A stretch of DNA of 64,000 nucleotides from Planctomycetaceae bacterium (GTDB lineage Bacteria; Planctomycetota; Planctomycetia; Pirellulales; Pirellulaceae): contig RECD01000155.1 of the NCBI GenBank assembly GCA_007694185.1, forward strand, positions 1-64,000, given 5' to 3'. Made by a program: the position numbers and the translations under genes. Numbering within the stretch: position 1 is the stretch's first letter; each line of letters starts with the position of its first letter. The notes below the pieces were generated by a model, which was not told the origin of the DNA, ran no database searches, and saw only the letters and a program-made list of their open reading frames with translations. Shown piece by piece: positions 54,738 to 63,315 of the stretch.

Positions 54738-56432
54738 TCATTCGTCAGTGACGCAACCTTCGCTGGCGCTTTTTACGTTTTTGATGTACTTGTACAACGT
54801 CCCACGGGTCGCCTTAAGCGGCGGTGCGGTCCAAGCCGCTCGCCGCTGCTCCAACTCCTCTTCGTCCACCTCGACGTCGAGCGAATTGGTTTCGGCGTTG
54901 ATCGTGATCCGATCCCCGTCCCGAACCAAGGCGATCGGCCCGCCCGTTTGGGCTTCCGGCGTGATGTGCCCGACGATGAACCCGTGGGAACCGCCACTGA
55001 ATCGGCCGTCGGTCAGCAGCGCGACGTCCGACCCCAGGCCGGCTCCCATGATGGCGCTGGTCGGCGTCAGCATTTCGGGCATGCCCGGGCCGCCCTTGGG
55101 GCCTTCGTAGCGAATGATGACGACGTCACCCTTGACGATGCGGTTCGCTTCCAACGCGGACAGCATTTCCTCTTCGCTGTCGAAAACCTTGGCCGGGCCG
55201 CTGAACAGCAGCCCTTCCTTCCCGGTGATCTTGGCGACCGCGCCGTCCGGGGCGAGCGAGCCACGAAGGATCCGAATGTGCCCCGTTTTCTTGATCGGCG
55301 CCATCACGGAGTGAACGACCTTCTGGCCCGCCTTCAAACCGGGCAGATCGGCGACGTTTTCGGCCAAGGTCTTGCCGGTGACCGTGATGCAAGATCCGTC
55401 CAGCATCCCCTCTTCCAGCAGGTAACGGATTACCGCGGGTGTGCCCCCGACGCCATGCAAGTCTTCTTGGACGAACCGGCCGCTCGGCTTGAGGTCCGCC
55501 AGCATGGGGATCCGGTCGCTGATGCTCTGGAAATCGTCGATTCCCAAGTCCACGTCGACGCTACGGGCCATCGCGATCAGGTGCAAAACCGCATTCGTGC
55601 TGCCGCCCAAAGCCATCACCACGACCATCGCGTTTTCGAAAGCCGCGCGGGTCATGATGTCGCGAGGCTTGAGGTCCAGTCGTAGCAATTCGGCGATCGC
55701 GTGGCCGGCCTGGCGGCACTCTTCGTGCTTGCCCGGGGCCTCCGCCGGCAGGGTCGCGGAATACGGTAGCGACATGCCGAGAGCCTCGATCGCCGATGCC
55801 ATCGTGTTCGCCGTGTACATCCCGCCACAGGCCCCTGCCCCCGGGCAACTGTGTCGGACGATCGCGGCCCGTTCCTCTTCGCTGATCTGGCCCGAGATGA
55901 ACTGACCGTAACACTGGAACGCGCTGACGATGTCCAGCGTCTGGTCTCGGTGATGCCCCGGTTTGATCGTCCCGCCGTAAACCATCAAGGCCGGGCGATT
56001 CAATCGTCCCATCGCAATCAGGCATCCGGGCATGTTCTTGTCGCAACCCGGGATCGCGATCAAGCCGTCGTACCACTGAGCGGCCATGATCGTTTCGATC
56101 GAATCGGCGATCAGGTCTCGGCTTTGCAGGCTGTAACTCATCCCCTCGGTGCCCATCGAGATCCCGTCCGAGACGCCGATCGTGTTGAACCGCATGCCGA
56201 TCAGGCCCGCTTCCTTGACCCCTTGCTTGACATGCGCGGCCAAGTCCAGCAGGTGCATGTTGCACGGGTTGCCTTCGTACCAAACGCTGGCGATCCCGAC
56301 CTGCGCTTTGTTCATGTCCTCAGGACTCAGCCCCGTCGCGTAGAGCATCGCTTGCGAAGCGCCTTGGCTTTTAGGTTGCGTGATGCGACGGCTGTAACGG
56401 TTGAGTTCGGGCATGGGGCTACGATCGGACAT
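54738..56432 (-). CDS. ilvD: Dihydroxy-acid dehydratase
   Basis: 564 aa. It dehydrates 2,3-dihydroxy acids in valine, isoleucine and leucine synthesis. Fe-S cluster ligands are seen in [19 protein letters not shown] and [26 protein letters not shown] and [12 protein letters not shown] are family signatures; the C-terminus has [20 protein letters not shown]. The start at 56432 ([10 protein letters not shown]) is used; a second ATG at 56414 is equally good because an 18-bp duplication gives two ATGs. The longer frame to 56567 is not protein-like. leuB lies about 30 kb away, so the pathway genes are scattered. Confidence 0.96.
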   Translation of the reverse strand: MSDRSPMPELNRYSRRITQPKSQGASQAMLYATGLSPEDMNKAQVGIASVWYEGNPCNMHLLDLAAHVKQGVKEAGLIGMRFNTIGVSDGISMGTEGMSYSLQSRDLIADSIETIMAAQWYDGLIAIPGCDKNMPGCLIAMGRLNRPALMVYGGTIKPGHHRDQTLDIVSAFQCYGQFISGQISEEERAAIVRHSCPGAGACGGMYTANTMASAIEALGMSLPYSATLPAEAPGKHEECRQAGHAIAELLRLDLKPRDIMTRAAFENAMVVVMALGGSTNAVLHLIAMARSVDVDLGIDDFQSISDRIPMLADLKPSGRFVQEDLHGVGGTPAVIRYLLEEGMLDGSCITVTGKTLAENVADLPGLKAGQKVVHSVMAPIKKTGHIRILRGSLAPDGAVAKITGKEGLLFSGPAKVFDSEEEMLSALEANRIVKGDVVIIRYEGPKGGPGMPEMLTPTSAIMGAGLGSDVALLTDGRFSGGSHGFIVGHITPEAQTGGPIALVRDGDRITINAETNSLDVEVDEEELEQRRAAWTAPPLKATRGTLYKYIKNVKSASEGCVTDE

Positions 56433-56442
56433 GGGGCTACGA
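56412..56442. repeat. 18-bp-period tandem duplication at ilvD start
   Basis: CATGGGGCTACGA occurs at 56412-56424 and again at 56430-56442. On the coding strand this duplicates the RSPM codons and gives ilvD two in-frame ATG codons, at 56432 and 56414. Confidence 0.7.
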
Positions 56443-56727
56443 AGTGGGAGGAGCGGTGGTGGTGGGCTGACGACCGGCTTGAGGGCCGAGTGTAGGTTGT
56501 GGGAGGCCCCGCGAGGCGCCGTCCGCCGACAGCAGAACAGTGTGATTCGGATTTCGGTTTCTGGCAACGCCAGAACCGACGCCCGGCGATCCTCGTTCCG
56601 TCATTCAGTCAGCTTGCCACTTGCGCAGAATTCGCCACACTAGAGCGGCGGACCGGAGGTCCGCGGCGGAAGGTCGTTTTCAGATCGAATCCCAGTCACT
56701 TTTCTTCTATCCGAAGAGGTTGTTGCC

Positions 56728-57513
56728 GTGGCCATCAGCGTCGCTCAGGCTCGCCAAATCTGTACCCAGGCCGAACTCGACTTGGTGCTCAAGAGCACCA
56801 CCCGACAAATCGGCTCTCTGGATGCCAAACAACTCCGCGCCGCGATCCGTCGCTCGCGAACGCTTCGTGATAAATGGAGAGACCTGAAACACGAGCAGAG
56901 GCGTGGCACCAAAATCGATAACCCCGAAAAGCTCGAGTCGGCTAACCTCCGCAGCAAGCAGAAGGCGGAGCTGTTCGACGAGGCGCTCACTCGATTCGAG
57001 AAGCGTTTGTCCAAGCTGGAACCGCAGCCCGGCAAAGAATCGACCGGAACGAAGCGGGTCACCAAACCGAAGCGGTCTGCCGAGCATCGCCAAAGCCGGG
57101 CAGAGGTTCGCGGCAAGCTGGCCGAGAAAACCGAAATGTTGAACGCACCCGAGCCGGCTGCCAAGACGAAGAAGAAGTCGGCGACCAAAGCGGCTCCTGC
57201 GGCGAAGGCCAAACCCGCCGCCAAGAAAGCATCGGCCACACGGAAACCGCCCAAGCGAAAGACTCCTCCCAAACGAGATGCCCCGCCCCCCGTCAACCCG
57301 GTGGCACCGACGGAAGGCTTGGCCGCAGCTGCCATGGCCGCCGGTCGTCCCCCCGTTGGCGGCGACTCGCTCTCCTCGGCCGACAAGAAACGGAATCTGA
57401 AGGCCACCACCGCCGCCAAGGCGAGGCGGGTCAGCCGTAGCGGTGCGACCCGAATCCAAGGGCACGTCTCCTCCCAAGGCCGACGCAATCAGGCCAAACG
57501 CGGCAACCGCTGA
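56728..57513 (+). CDS. Basic protein with histone-H1-like Lys/Ala/Pro tail
   Basis: 261 aa. Residues 1-65 are predicted helical (VAQARQICTQAELDLVLKS..., QLRAAIRRSRTLRDKWRDL), possibly a coiled coil, and look like the conserved part. Residues 145-200 are repeats of Lys, Ala, Pro and Thr (TKKKSATKAAPAAKAKPAAKK), as in histone H1 tails and bacterial H1-like proteins. It ends in a Gly/Arg/Gln segment (QGRRNQAKRGNR). No enzyme motif. It may bind DNA or RNA. GTG start with AGAGG 11 bases ahead. Single gene, divergent from ilvD. Confidence 0.8.
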   Translation: MAISVAQARQICTQAELDLVLKSTTRQIGSLDAKQLRAAIRRSRTLRDKWRDLKHEQRRGTKIDNPEKLESANLRSKQKAELFDEALTRFEKRLSKLEPQPGKESTGTKRVTKPKRSAEHRQSRAEVRGKLAEKTEMLNAPEPAAKTKKKSATKAAPAAKAKPAAKKASATRKPPKRKTPPKRDAPPPVNPVAPTEGLAAAAMAAGRPPVGGDSLSSADKKRNLKATTAAKARRVSRSGATRIQGHVSSQGRRNQAKRGNR

Positions 57514-57560
57514 TCAGGCCGTTTCGATGCGATTCGGTCTTCCCTCGGCTCGAAGGCGTC

Positions 57561-58757
57561 TCATCCCGGGCGGGTGAGACGCCGGGTCGCTTGCTGGTGT
57601 AGTTGGCGGTACAGCGACGCATGAGCCGCAACCATTCGGTCGACGTCGAATTGTTCCGCGATTTTTCGACGAGCCGCTGAGCCCAACCGTTGCGCCAACT
57701 CGGCGTCGGTCAGCAATCTTTGCGTCTGACGGGCGAAATCGGCGCGGTCACCGACGGTCACCAACAGGCCGGTTTGCTCTGCCGTCACAAGGTCGCGATT
57801 CCCCGGAATGTTCGACGCCACAACGGGCAGGCCGACCTGCATCGCTTCGATCAACGCGTTGCTCTGGCCCTCGTATTCGCTGCCGATCCAGAACACATCG
57901 GCGTGTGGCAGCAATTCCGAAACGTCGTCGCGGTGCCCCGCAAACCGCACATGCTCGGGATGAGAAACCGCGTCGCGATGCCGCAACAACTCGTCCGCTT
58001 GGGGCCCGTCCCCGATGATGACCAGCGTGCAGTCCTGGCGGAGCGTGGCGAGCAGTTCGGCCGACCAGATCAGGTCGCGATAGCGTTTTTGTGGCCACAG
58101 CCGACCGATCGCGAGGATCAACCGCCGCGACGGGTCGACGTCGAGCCGAGCAAACGCTTCCTCTCGGGTGATCTCTTGCGTCTGCCGCAGCGGGATTCCA
58201 TTGGGGATCAAGGTGAAGCGATCGGCCGGGATCCCGTGCGCCGCGTAAAAGTCTCGGACACCGGGGCTGTTGGTCGTCAGACCGGCGGTTCCGGCCGCCA
58301 AAAACCGGTCGATCGCGAATTGCGACTTGGTTTTCCACAGGTCCACACAACGTTCACTTCCCAAAATGACCGGCACCCGGGCTAGCCTCGCAGCCGCCCG
58401 ACCATAAGCGTTGGCGGCGAATAGCCAGGTGTGGACGACCCCGGGGGCTAACCGCTTCAACGCCCGACGCAGACGCCAGAACGATCGGGGGTCGGCACGA
58501 AAACGCTTGCCGATCACCCGATGCTCGATCTCATGCTCAACCAGAAACGACCGCATCGGTCCGTCGCGGGTTAGCACGATGACCGAGGGGACGATGCCAT
58601 GCCGCGGCAACCCGGCTGCCAGCAGGCAGAGTTGCTTTTCCGCACCGCCCCGATCGAGCGACGGGATGATCAGGGCAACCCGCAATTCGGGACCGTCTGG
58701 TTCTGCGACTCGCTCACCTCCTGCGTTATCGTCCGACCCAATTAACCTGCTCTGCAT
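57561..58757 (-). CDS. Glycosyltransferase family 4-like protein
   Basis: 398 aa. GT-B fold: ALIIPSLDRGGAEKQLCLLAAGL (acceptor-side Rossmann), VVHTWLFAANAYGRAAARLA, NGIPLRQ, ILAIGRLWPQKRYRDLIWSAELL, LVIIGDGPQADEL, and the donor motif FWIGSEYEGQSNALIEAMQVGLPVVAS (E-x7-E). It adds a sugar to an unknown surface glycan. The start is ATG 58757; the open frame upstream to 59075 overlaps the next gene and is not real. It follows the upstream glycosyltransferase gene by 20 bases and belongs with it. Confidence 0.92.
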   Translation of the reverse strand: MQSRLIGSDDNAGGERVAEPDGPELRVALIIPSLDRGGAEKQLCLLAAGLPRHGIVPSVIVLTRDGPMRSFLVEHEIEHRVIGKRFRADPRSFWRLRRALKRLAPGVVHTWLFAANAYGRAAARLARVPVILGSERCVDLWKTKSQFAIDRFLAAGTAGLTTNSPGVRDFYAAHGIPADRFTLIPNGIPLRQTQEITREEAFARLDVDPSRRLILAIGRLWPQKRYRDLIWSAELLATLRQDCTLVIIGDGPQADELLRHRDAVSHPEHVRFAGHRDDVSELLPHADVFWIGSEYEGQSNALIEAMQVGLPVVASNIPGNRDLVTAEQTGLLVTVGDRADFARQTQRLLTDAELAQRLGSAARRKIAEQFDVDRMVAAHASLYRQLHQQATRRLTRPG

Positions 58758-58777
58758 AAAAAACCTGAACTGCGAAA

Positions 58778-60151
58778 CTAAAAGAACGGTCGTCGCGCCG
58801 CCGATGGGGGCCTGGCCGCGGCGACTCCTCCGGACAGCGGGCTTGCCGCCTGAGAGTTGCCCGATTCGGAACCTGGTGGCCTGCCGCCGGTTGAGTTGGG
58901 GGCCGTCGGCGACCGGGTTCCCACTCCACCAAAACTCGATTCGTCCGCGGCCCGTACCAGTCCGTCGATCAGCCTCATGAATTCCGTGACCGTCTGTTGG
59001 TAGGGGCGTTGCGTAAGCCATGCCCGACGCAATTGCCGAGCCTCCTCCCGGCGGCCGTCCCGGTCGATCAGACAAGACTGAATGGCGGTCCGAAGTTGAT
59101 CGACTTTGCCCGGTGCGAACCAGAGGACGCCCCGTTCCCTACCGGCAAAAAAAGCGCGCATGTCCGGCCCGTCAGCCACGACCAAAGGGATTCCTGCCCC
59201 GACGGCCGTGGGCAACAAATCTTCCAACCCGTCCGCCAAGGAGGGCAGGACCAAGATGTCAGCGACGCGAAAAACGTCTTCCCAATCGACGAACGTTCCC
59301 GGCATGGCGACCTGCTGCCGCACGCCCTGCTGACGAAAATAATGGTGCAGGGTGTCCCGTAGCGGCCCGTCGCCGACCAGCCACAACCGCAAGTCTCCCC
59401 ACCGTTCGGCCAGCGATACAAAGGCTCGGGATAGCGGTAACATCCCGCCTTCGGTGCCCATCCGCCCGCAAGCCAGGATGACCAGCGTGTCATGCTCCAC
59501 AGCGAGATCGGCGTTGGCTTGAGCCAAGCAGCGTGCCGACTGCGTCCGTGCCCCGGACGAGCCGCCGGGTTCACCGCCGCCGTCACCGCTCGTCACGCTG
59601 GCGGATACACCGATATCGATCCGCCGCAAACGCCCCGCGGGGACTCCCAGCCCGAGCAATTCCCGCTGAGCGGATGCCCACGAAACGATGATCCCGTCCG
59701 CTCGGTTCAACTCGCCGAGCAGTTTTCGCGGTCCCCACGCGGCGGACCAGATCGCGTGGTCGGCAGCCTCACCCGTCCCCGAATGCCAAAGCAATTTGCG
59801 GATTCGGTCGCTCCCTGCCGCTCGGGTGAGCGAACTCCATTCTTCACCCAGTCCGGTACACAACCAGATGTCATGATCACGCCCGTCGGTTTCGAACCAC
59901 TCCCGCACCTGTCGGGCGTAGCGTCTGGCTGCCCAAGTCCCACGCGGTGCGATCAATGGCCGATGGATGACCAGTTCGCGATGTGTCAAACGCTCGGACC
60001 AGTCCGCCGAAAAGCGGGGTGTCCAGACCTCCAGACGCATGCCGGCACGACGGAGGGCGTCCGCCAACCGCAGGTCGCGGCAGGCTGAGTCGATCATCAG
60101 GTGCGGCCAGTAATGACGACTGACCATCAAGATCCGAGGGGATTCGATCAC
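58778..60151 (-). CDS. Glycosyltransferase (GT-B, group 1)
   Basis: 457 aa. N-terminal ILMVSRHYWPHLMIDSACRDLRLADALRRAG; C-terminal VILACGRMGTEGGMLPLSRAFVSLAERWGDLRLWLVGDGPLRDTL and VADILVLPSLADGLEDLLPTAVGAGIPLVVADGP (the donor-site Glu pattern is altered to GLEDLLPTAV). The last 55 residues are low complexity (Pro, Ser, Gly, Ala). It probably works with the next gene in glycan synthesis. It follows hpt by 41 bases on the same strand. Confidence 0.87.
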   Translation of the reverse strand: MIESPRILMVSRHYWPHLMIDSACRDLRLADALRRAGMRLEVWTPRFSADWSERLTHRELVIHRPLIAPRGTWAARRYARQVREWFETDGRDHDIWLCTGLGEEWSSLTRAAGSDRIRKLLWHSGTGEAADHAIWSAAWGPRKLLGELNRADGIIVSWASAQRELLGLGVPAGRLRRIDIGVSASVTSGDGGGEPGGSSGARTQSARCLAQANADLAVEHDTLVILACGRMGTEGGMLPLSRAFVSLAERWGDLRLWLVGDGPLRDTLHHYFRQQGVRQQVAMPGTFVDWEDVFRVADILVLPSLADGLEDLLPTAVGAGIPLVVADGPDMRAFFAGRERGVLWFAPGKVDQLRTAIQSCLIDRDGRREEARQLRRAWLTQRPYQQTVTEFMRLIDGLVRAADESSFGGVGTRSPTAPNSTGGRPPGSESGNSQAASPLSGGVAAARPPSAARRPFF

Positions 60152-60192
60152 GCTTCATCCGATCCGGTCAGCCGACCCAAGCCGATTCTGGT

Positions 60193-60720
60193 TCACGCCA
60201 TCGACTCCAAATCACTCGGCTCCAAGACGCCCAAAAAGGGTAGGTTGCGAAAGTGGTCTCGGTAATCCAATCCGTAGCCGACGACGAACTCGTCGGGAAT
60301 TTCAAAGGCGGCAAAATCTGGCCGCAGGTCGACTTCGACCGAACGGATTTTCTTCAAGAGCACCGCCGAACGCACCGAGTTCGCCCCCAGGCCGCGAATC
60401 TCGTCATGTAGCCGATCCAACGTCTTTCCCGTGTCAAAAATGTCGTCAACCAACATCACGTCGCGCCCGAAGACATCGATCATCATCCGCCGATCAACAT
60501 GCAGTTCCCCGGATGCCATCCCCTCACGATAACTGCTGGCTTGCACAACCCCCACTCGCAGCGGCATCGAAAGCAAACGGATCAGGTCGGCGAACAGGAC
60601 GAGTGAACCGGTCATCACCGCGATCACCGTCAACGGTGACACGCCGTAAAAATCGTCGATCGATTTCGCCAATCGCTCGACACCGATTCGCAATTCCTGC
60701 TCACTCAACAAGGTTTTCAT
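60193..60720 (-). CDS. hpt: Hypoxanthine phosphoribosyltransferase
   Basis: 175 aa, normal length. The PRPP-binding motif VMLVDDIFDTGKTL is near residue 95; the base-binding end FVVGYGLDYRDHFRNLPFLGVL is typical of HPRT. It salvages hypoxanthine and guanine to IMP and GMP. The start at 60720 (MKTLLSEQEL) matches the family; a longer frame to 60807 does not. It heads a minus-strand run with two glycosyltransferase genes. Confidence 0.95.
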   Translation of the reverse strand: MKTLLSEQELRIGVERLAKSIDDFYGVSPLTVIAVMTGSLVLFADLIRLLSMPLRVGVVQASSYREGMASGELHVDRRMMIDVFGRDVMLVDDIFDTGKTLDRLHDEIRGLGANSVRSAVLLKKIRSVEVDLRPDFAAFEIPDEFVVGYGLDYRDHFRNLPFLGVLEPSDLESMA

Positions 60721-60929
60721 CGACTGCCTGGCTGTGCCCTGGGGTGATCGGCCCGGGCCCCGCCACCGGTTGTTCAAAGGGACCCTGGCCTTCAGTCTGC
60801 CAAACAACGAGTTTTCTTAACAGATCAACCGCCCCCGCTGCCGATAACCAGCATATCGGTAGACGCTCGCCGCGGGGGCAACGCCGCCTGCCCCCTGAGC
60901 ATTTTTCCTGACGGACCTGCGGATCGTAG

Positions 60930-61388
60930 ATGACAAACTCTCAAAGATTGTCCGCCGTCCGAGACGCACTGCGGGGTTGGCTGTTGACCCACTTGCCGGA
61001 AAAACCCCGAGCCGCCGATCCGGCGGGCGAGGCGATGTTGATCCAAGATGGCTGCTTTTGTGGCCGCCGCTTTCGGTTTCCCGAGCACGCGGCCGTCTGG
61101 TTTCTCGAGGAAGACGAGGTCAAACTGCGTGACCTCCAAGGGAAGTTGATGATCTGTCTGCACGGCAGTCAGGTAGACGAATGGGCCGCCGTCTGGCGGT
61201 CGAGGCAAGCGTCTCCAATGGAGCAGGGTGCTCAAGCGGACCGCGAAGAGCCGTCGGACGCCCCCGCGACCTTGCCGATGCCCGCCACGACCGCTTCTGC
61301 TGGTCGGCCTGCCGGCGCTGCCAACCCGGACTCTGAGGACCAAGCGGACAGCGGTGAGGGTGTGACCCCGCAACGTCGCGCCGCTTGA
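60930..61388 (+). CDS. Conserved-looking small protein of unknown function
   Basis: 152 aa, not assigned to a family. Residues 1-95 look folded: RLSAVRDALRGWLLTHL, then LIQDGCFCGRRFRFPEHAAVWFLEEDEVKLRD, which reads like a small beta-domain with a CxC pair. Residues 96-152 are Pro/Ala/Asp-rich and probably disordered. No signal peptide. The gene is divergent from hpt and convergent with the metallophosphoesterase gene. Codon use agrees with a real gene; the function is not known. Confidence 0.65.
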   Translation: MTNSQRLSAVRDALRGWLLTHLPEKPRAADPAGEAMLIQDGCFCGRRFRFPEHAAVWFLEEDEVKLRDLQGKLMICLHGSQVDEWAAVWRSRQASPMEQGAQADREEPSDAPATLPMPATTASAGRPAGAANPDSEDQADSGEGVTPQRRAA

Positions 61389-61449
61389 AAACGTGCCGAT
61401 TCGCTCCGGTTACCGAAGGATCAGCTTGCCAGGCCGGAAGCGAGCGCGA

Positions 61450-62694
61450 TCAAACGGAAGCTCGTCGAAGCGTTAGCAGCGACAATTCCGGGCGGCATCG
61501 GACCCGCATCAGATGCGTGCCGCTGAGCCCCCGAGAAACGTGGAGCGTTGTCGGTTCCCGATAGAAGTCGCCGGAGGCGTACCGACTGCCGTGCCAACTC
61601 GGGCTGATCACCGGACCGATAAGTGGCAACCGCCCCTGACCGCCGTGAGTGTGGCCGGCGAGCATCAGTTGTACTCCGTGCCGTCGTGCCCAACCGAACT
61701 GGTCGGGACTGTGGGAGAGCAGCAGCCGAAAGTGGGGTTCGCTCCCCTCGATCGGGGCCTGCTGATCGAGTTGCGGTGCGGGGCCCCAAGGCGCTTCGTT
61801 GCCAAGGATCAGCGTGGCGACCCCCGCCGACCCGACCGTGTCTTGTTCCCGGCGAAGCAACACCGGAACCGCTCGGCCGCCGACATCCGTCCAGCCCAAC
61901 GTGCGCATCGCTTCCCGCACCTGCTCGGGCGAGACCTTGCGGACGTCGTGGTTGCCGAGAATGAAGTAACGGCCGTCGCGGGCTTCCGCATGCCCAAGGG
62001 CCTCTGCCAACCAGTCGATGCACTCAGGGGAGTCGATGATGTCACCGGTCAGGGCGACCAAATCGGGTCTCCAGTCGTTCATCCGGCTGACCACTTCCGT
62101 GGTCCAGGCAGGGGACACGTGGCCGGTGAAGTGCAGGTCGCTCAATTGCGCGATCCGATAGCCGTCCAGTCCCGTCGGCAGCCCGATGATCGGCAAATCG
62201 ATCCGCTCCACCGCCAGTTCCAACATTTGGTTGCCGGGGATTTTTGCCCACCAATGGGAGCGACCGCTCAGCGTGGCCGGCGGATCCATCAGCCGATCCA
62301 GCCGCACGACCTCGACCTGCCGGTCCGCCCGGACGTGCCCGATCCCGAAGATCGGCCGGGCTAACAGCCAGGGAATGCCGAGGATCAGCGTGCTTGCCAA
62401 ACAGATGCACCCGTACACGATCCATCCCAGTGGGAACGCCTGCCAGCCGGCAAGGCTGTCGTGGGCATTCCCGTCCAACGGTACCACTCCCGCGGTCGTC
62501 GCGAACGTCCTAGCCGCCCACAGGGGGACCAACAGCGCGGAAAAAATCAGCCCCAACGAGACCCGTTTCACAATCCGACTGGATAAGCCGGTGGCATTGA
62601 TCCGGTTGAAGGCGGCCAAGTGCAGCCCGAAGTGGCCGATCACCGAGGTCACAACAACACCCCAGTCAAAAGGAGTCAGGTCACCCGGCGTCAC
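61450..62694 (-). CDS. Membrane-anchored metallophosphoesterase
   Basis: 414 aa. Three or four N-terminal membrane helices (VVVTSVIGHFGLHLAAF, VSLGLIFSALLVPLWAA, GWIVYGCICLASTLIL) are followed by a calcineurin-like phosphoesterase: QLSDLHFTGH, LTGDIIDS, FILGNHDVRK, LLSHSPDQ, AGHTHGGQ. The layout matches YkuE/LpxG-like membrane phosphoesterases; activity on lipid or other phosphoesters is likely but not defined. The start overlaps the stop of the upstream phosphatase gene by four bases (ATGA). Confidence 0.9.
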   Translation of the reverse strand: MTPGDLTPFDWGVVVTSVIGHFGLHLAAFNRINATGLSSRIVKRVSLGLIFSALLVPLWAARTFATTAGVVPLDGNAHDSLAGWQAFPLGWIVYGCICLASTLILGIPWLLARPIFGIGHVRADRQVEVVRLDRLMDPPATLSGRSHWWAKIPGNQMLELAVERIDLPIIGLPTGLDGYRIAQLSDLHFTGHVSPAWTTEVVSRMNDWRPDLVALTGDIIDSPECIDWLAEALGHAEARDGRYFILGNHDVRKVSPEQVREAMRTLGWTDVGGRAVPVLLRREQDTVGSAGVATLILGNEAPWGPAPQLDQQAPIEGSEPHFRLLLSHSPDQFGWARRHGVQLMLAGHTHGGQGRLPLIGPVISPSWHGSRYASGDFYREPTTLHVSRGLSGTHLMRVRCRPELSLLTLRRASV

Positions 62695-63293
62695 CTCGGC
62701 TCGTCCGTTGGCGAACCCTGACGCTCGATCGGTTCCTGATCCTCAAGCGGAAGGTCGATCTCTTTCGGCCGTCCCATCGCGAGCAGTCGCCGAGGGCGTG
62801 GGCCGGTCAGGTCTTCCGGTCGCAAAGGTTCGCACTGGAAGATCGCCACCGCGGCAGTCGGCATTCGGGTCTGACCGCCCGCCCAATAGTTGACCAGGCT
62901 TTCGATTCCCGGGTTGTGGGCGATCAGCAGCACGGTTTTTGGACGTCTGCCGTCCGGTAGGACCGCTTCGCACATCAAATGCTCACGGATGGTTCCTGCC
63001 GAGGCGAGGTACAACGTGGAGCTGGTCCAGACGCAAGGCTCGTGCGTCCAAACGTCAAGCAGTCCGGCGATCGTCTGGCGGACCCGTTCCGCGGTCGATC
63101 CTAGGATCACTTCGGGAAGAAACCGGTTTCCCGCCAGCCATTTGGCCATCCGCGGGGCATCTCGTCGCCCCCGCGCGTTGAGCGGTCGGTCGTGATCCGC
63201 CAATTGGGGATCGTCCCATCCGCTTTTCGCGTGTCGCATCAATCCGATCGTGATCGAAGTCTCGCTCGTTCCCGCCCCGCCTGTCTGGCTCAT
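62691..63293 (-). CDS. SixA-like histidine phosphatase
   Basis: 200 aa. The catalytic RHG-type motif is LMRHAKSGW, followed by DHDRPLNARGRRDAPRMA (the classic SixA sequence), STAERVRQT (second Arg) and LIAHNPGIESL (second His). SixA removes phosphate from phosphohistidine proteins. The C-terminal 30 residues are a charged tail. It overlaps the metallophosphoesterase gene (ATGA) and lies 22 bases after the YggS-type gene. Confidence 0.92.
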   Translation of the reverse strand: MSQTGGAGTSETSITIGLMRHAKSGWDDPQLADHDRPLNARGRRDAPRMAKWLAGNRFLPEVILGSTAERVRQTIAGLLDVWTHEPCVWTSSTLYLASAGTIREHLMCEAVLPDGRRPKTVLLIAHNPGIESLVNYWAGGQTRMPTAAVAIFQCEPLRPEDLTGPRPRRLLAMGRPKEIDLPLEDQEPIERQGSPTDEPR

Positions 63294-63315
63294 CTGGAGT
63301 TCCTCGGAAGTGCTG

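Noticed and set aside
54585..55685. 366-codon plus-strand frame
   Set aside because: Antisense to ilvD, which is complete with its Fe-S ligands.
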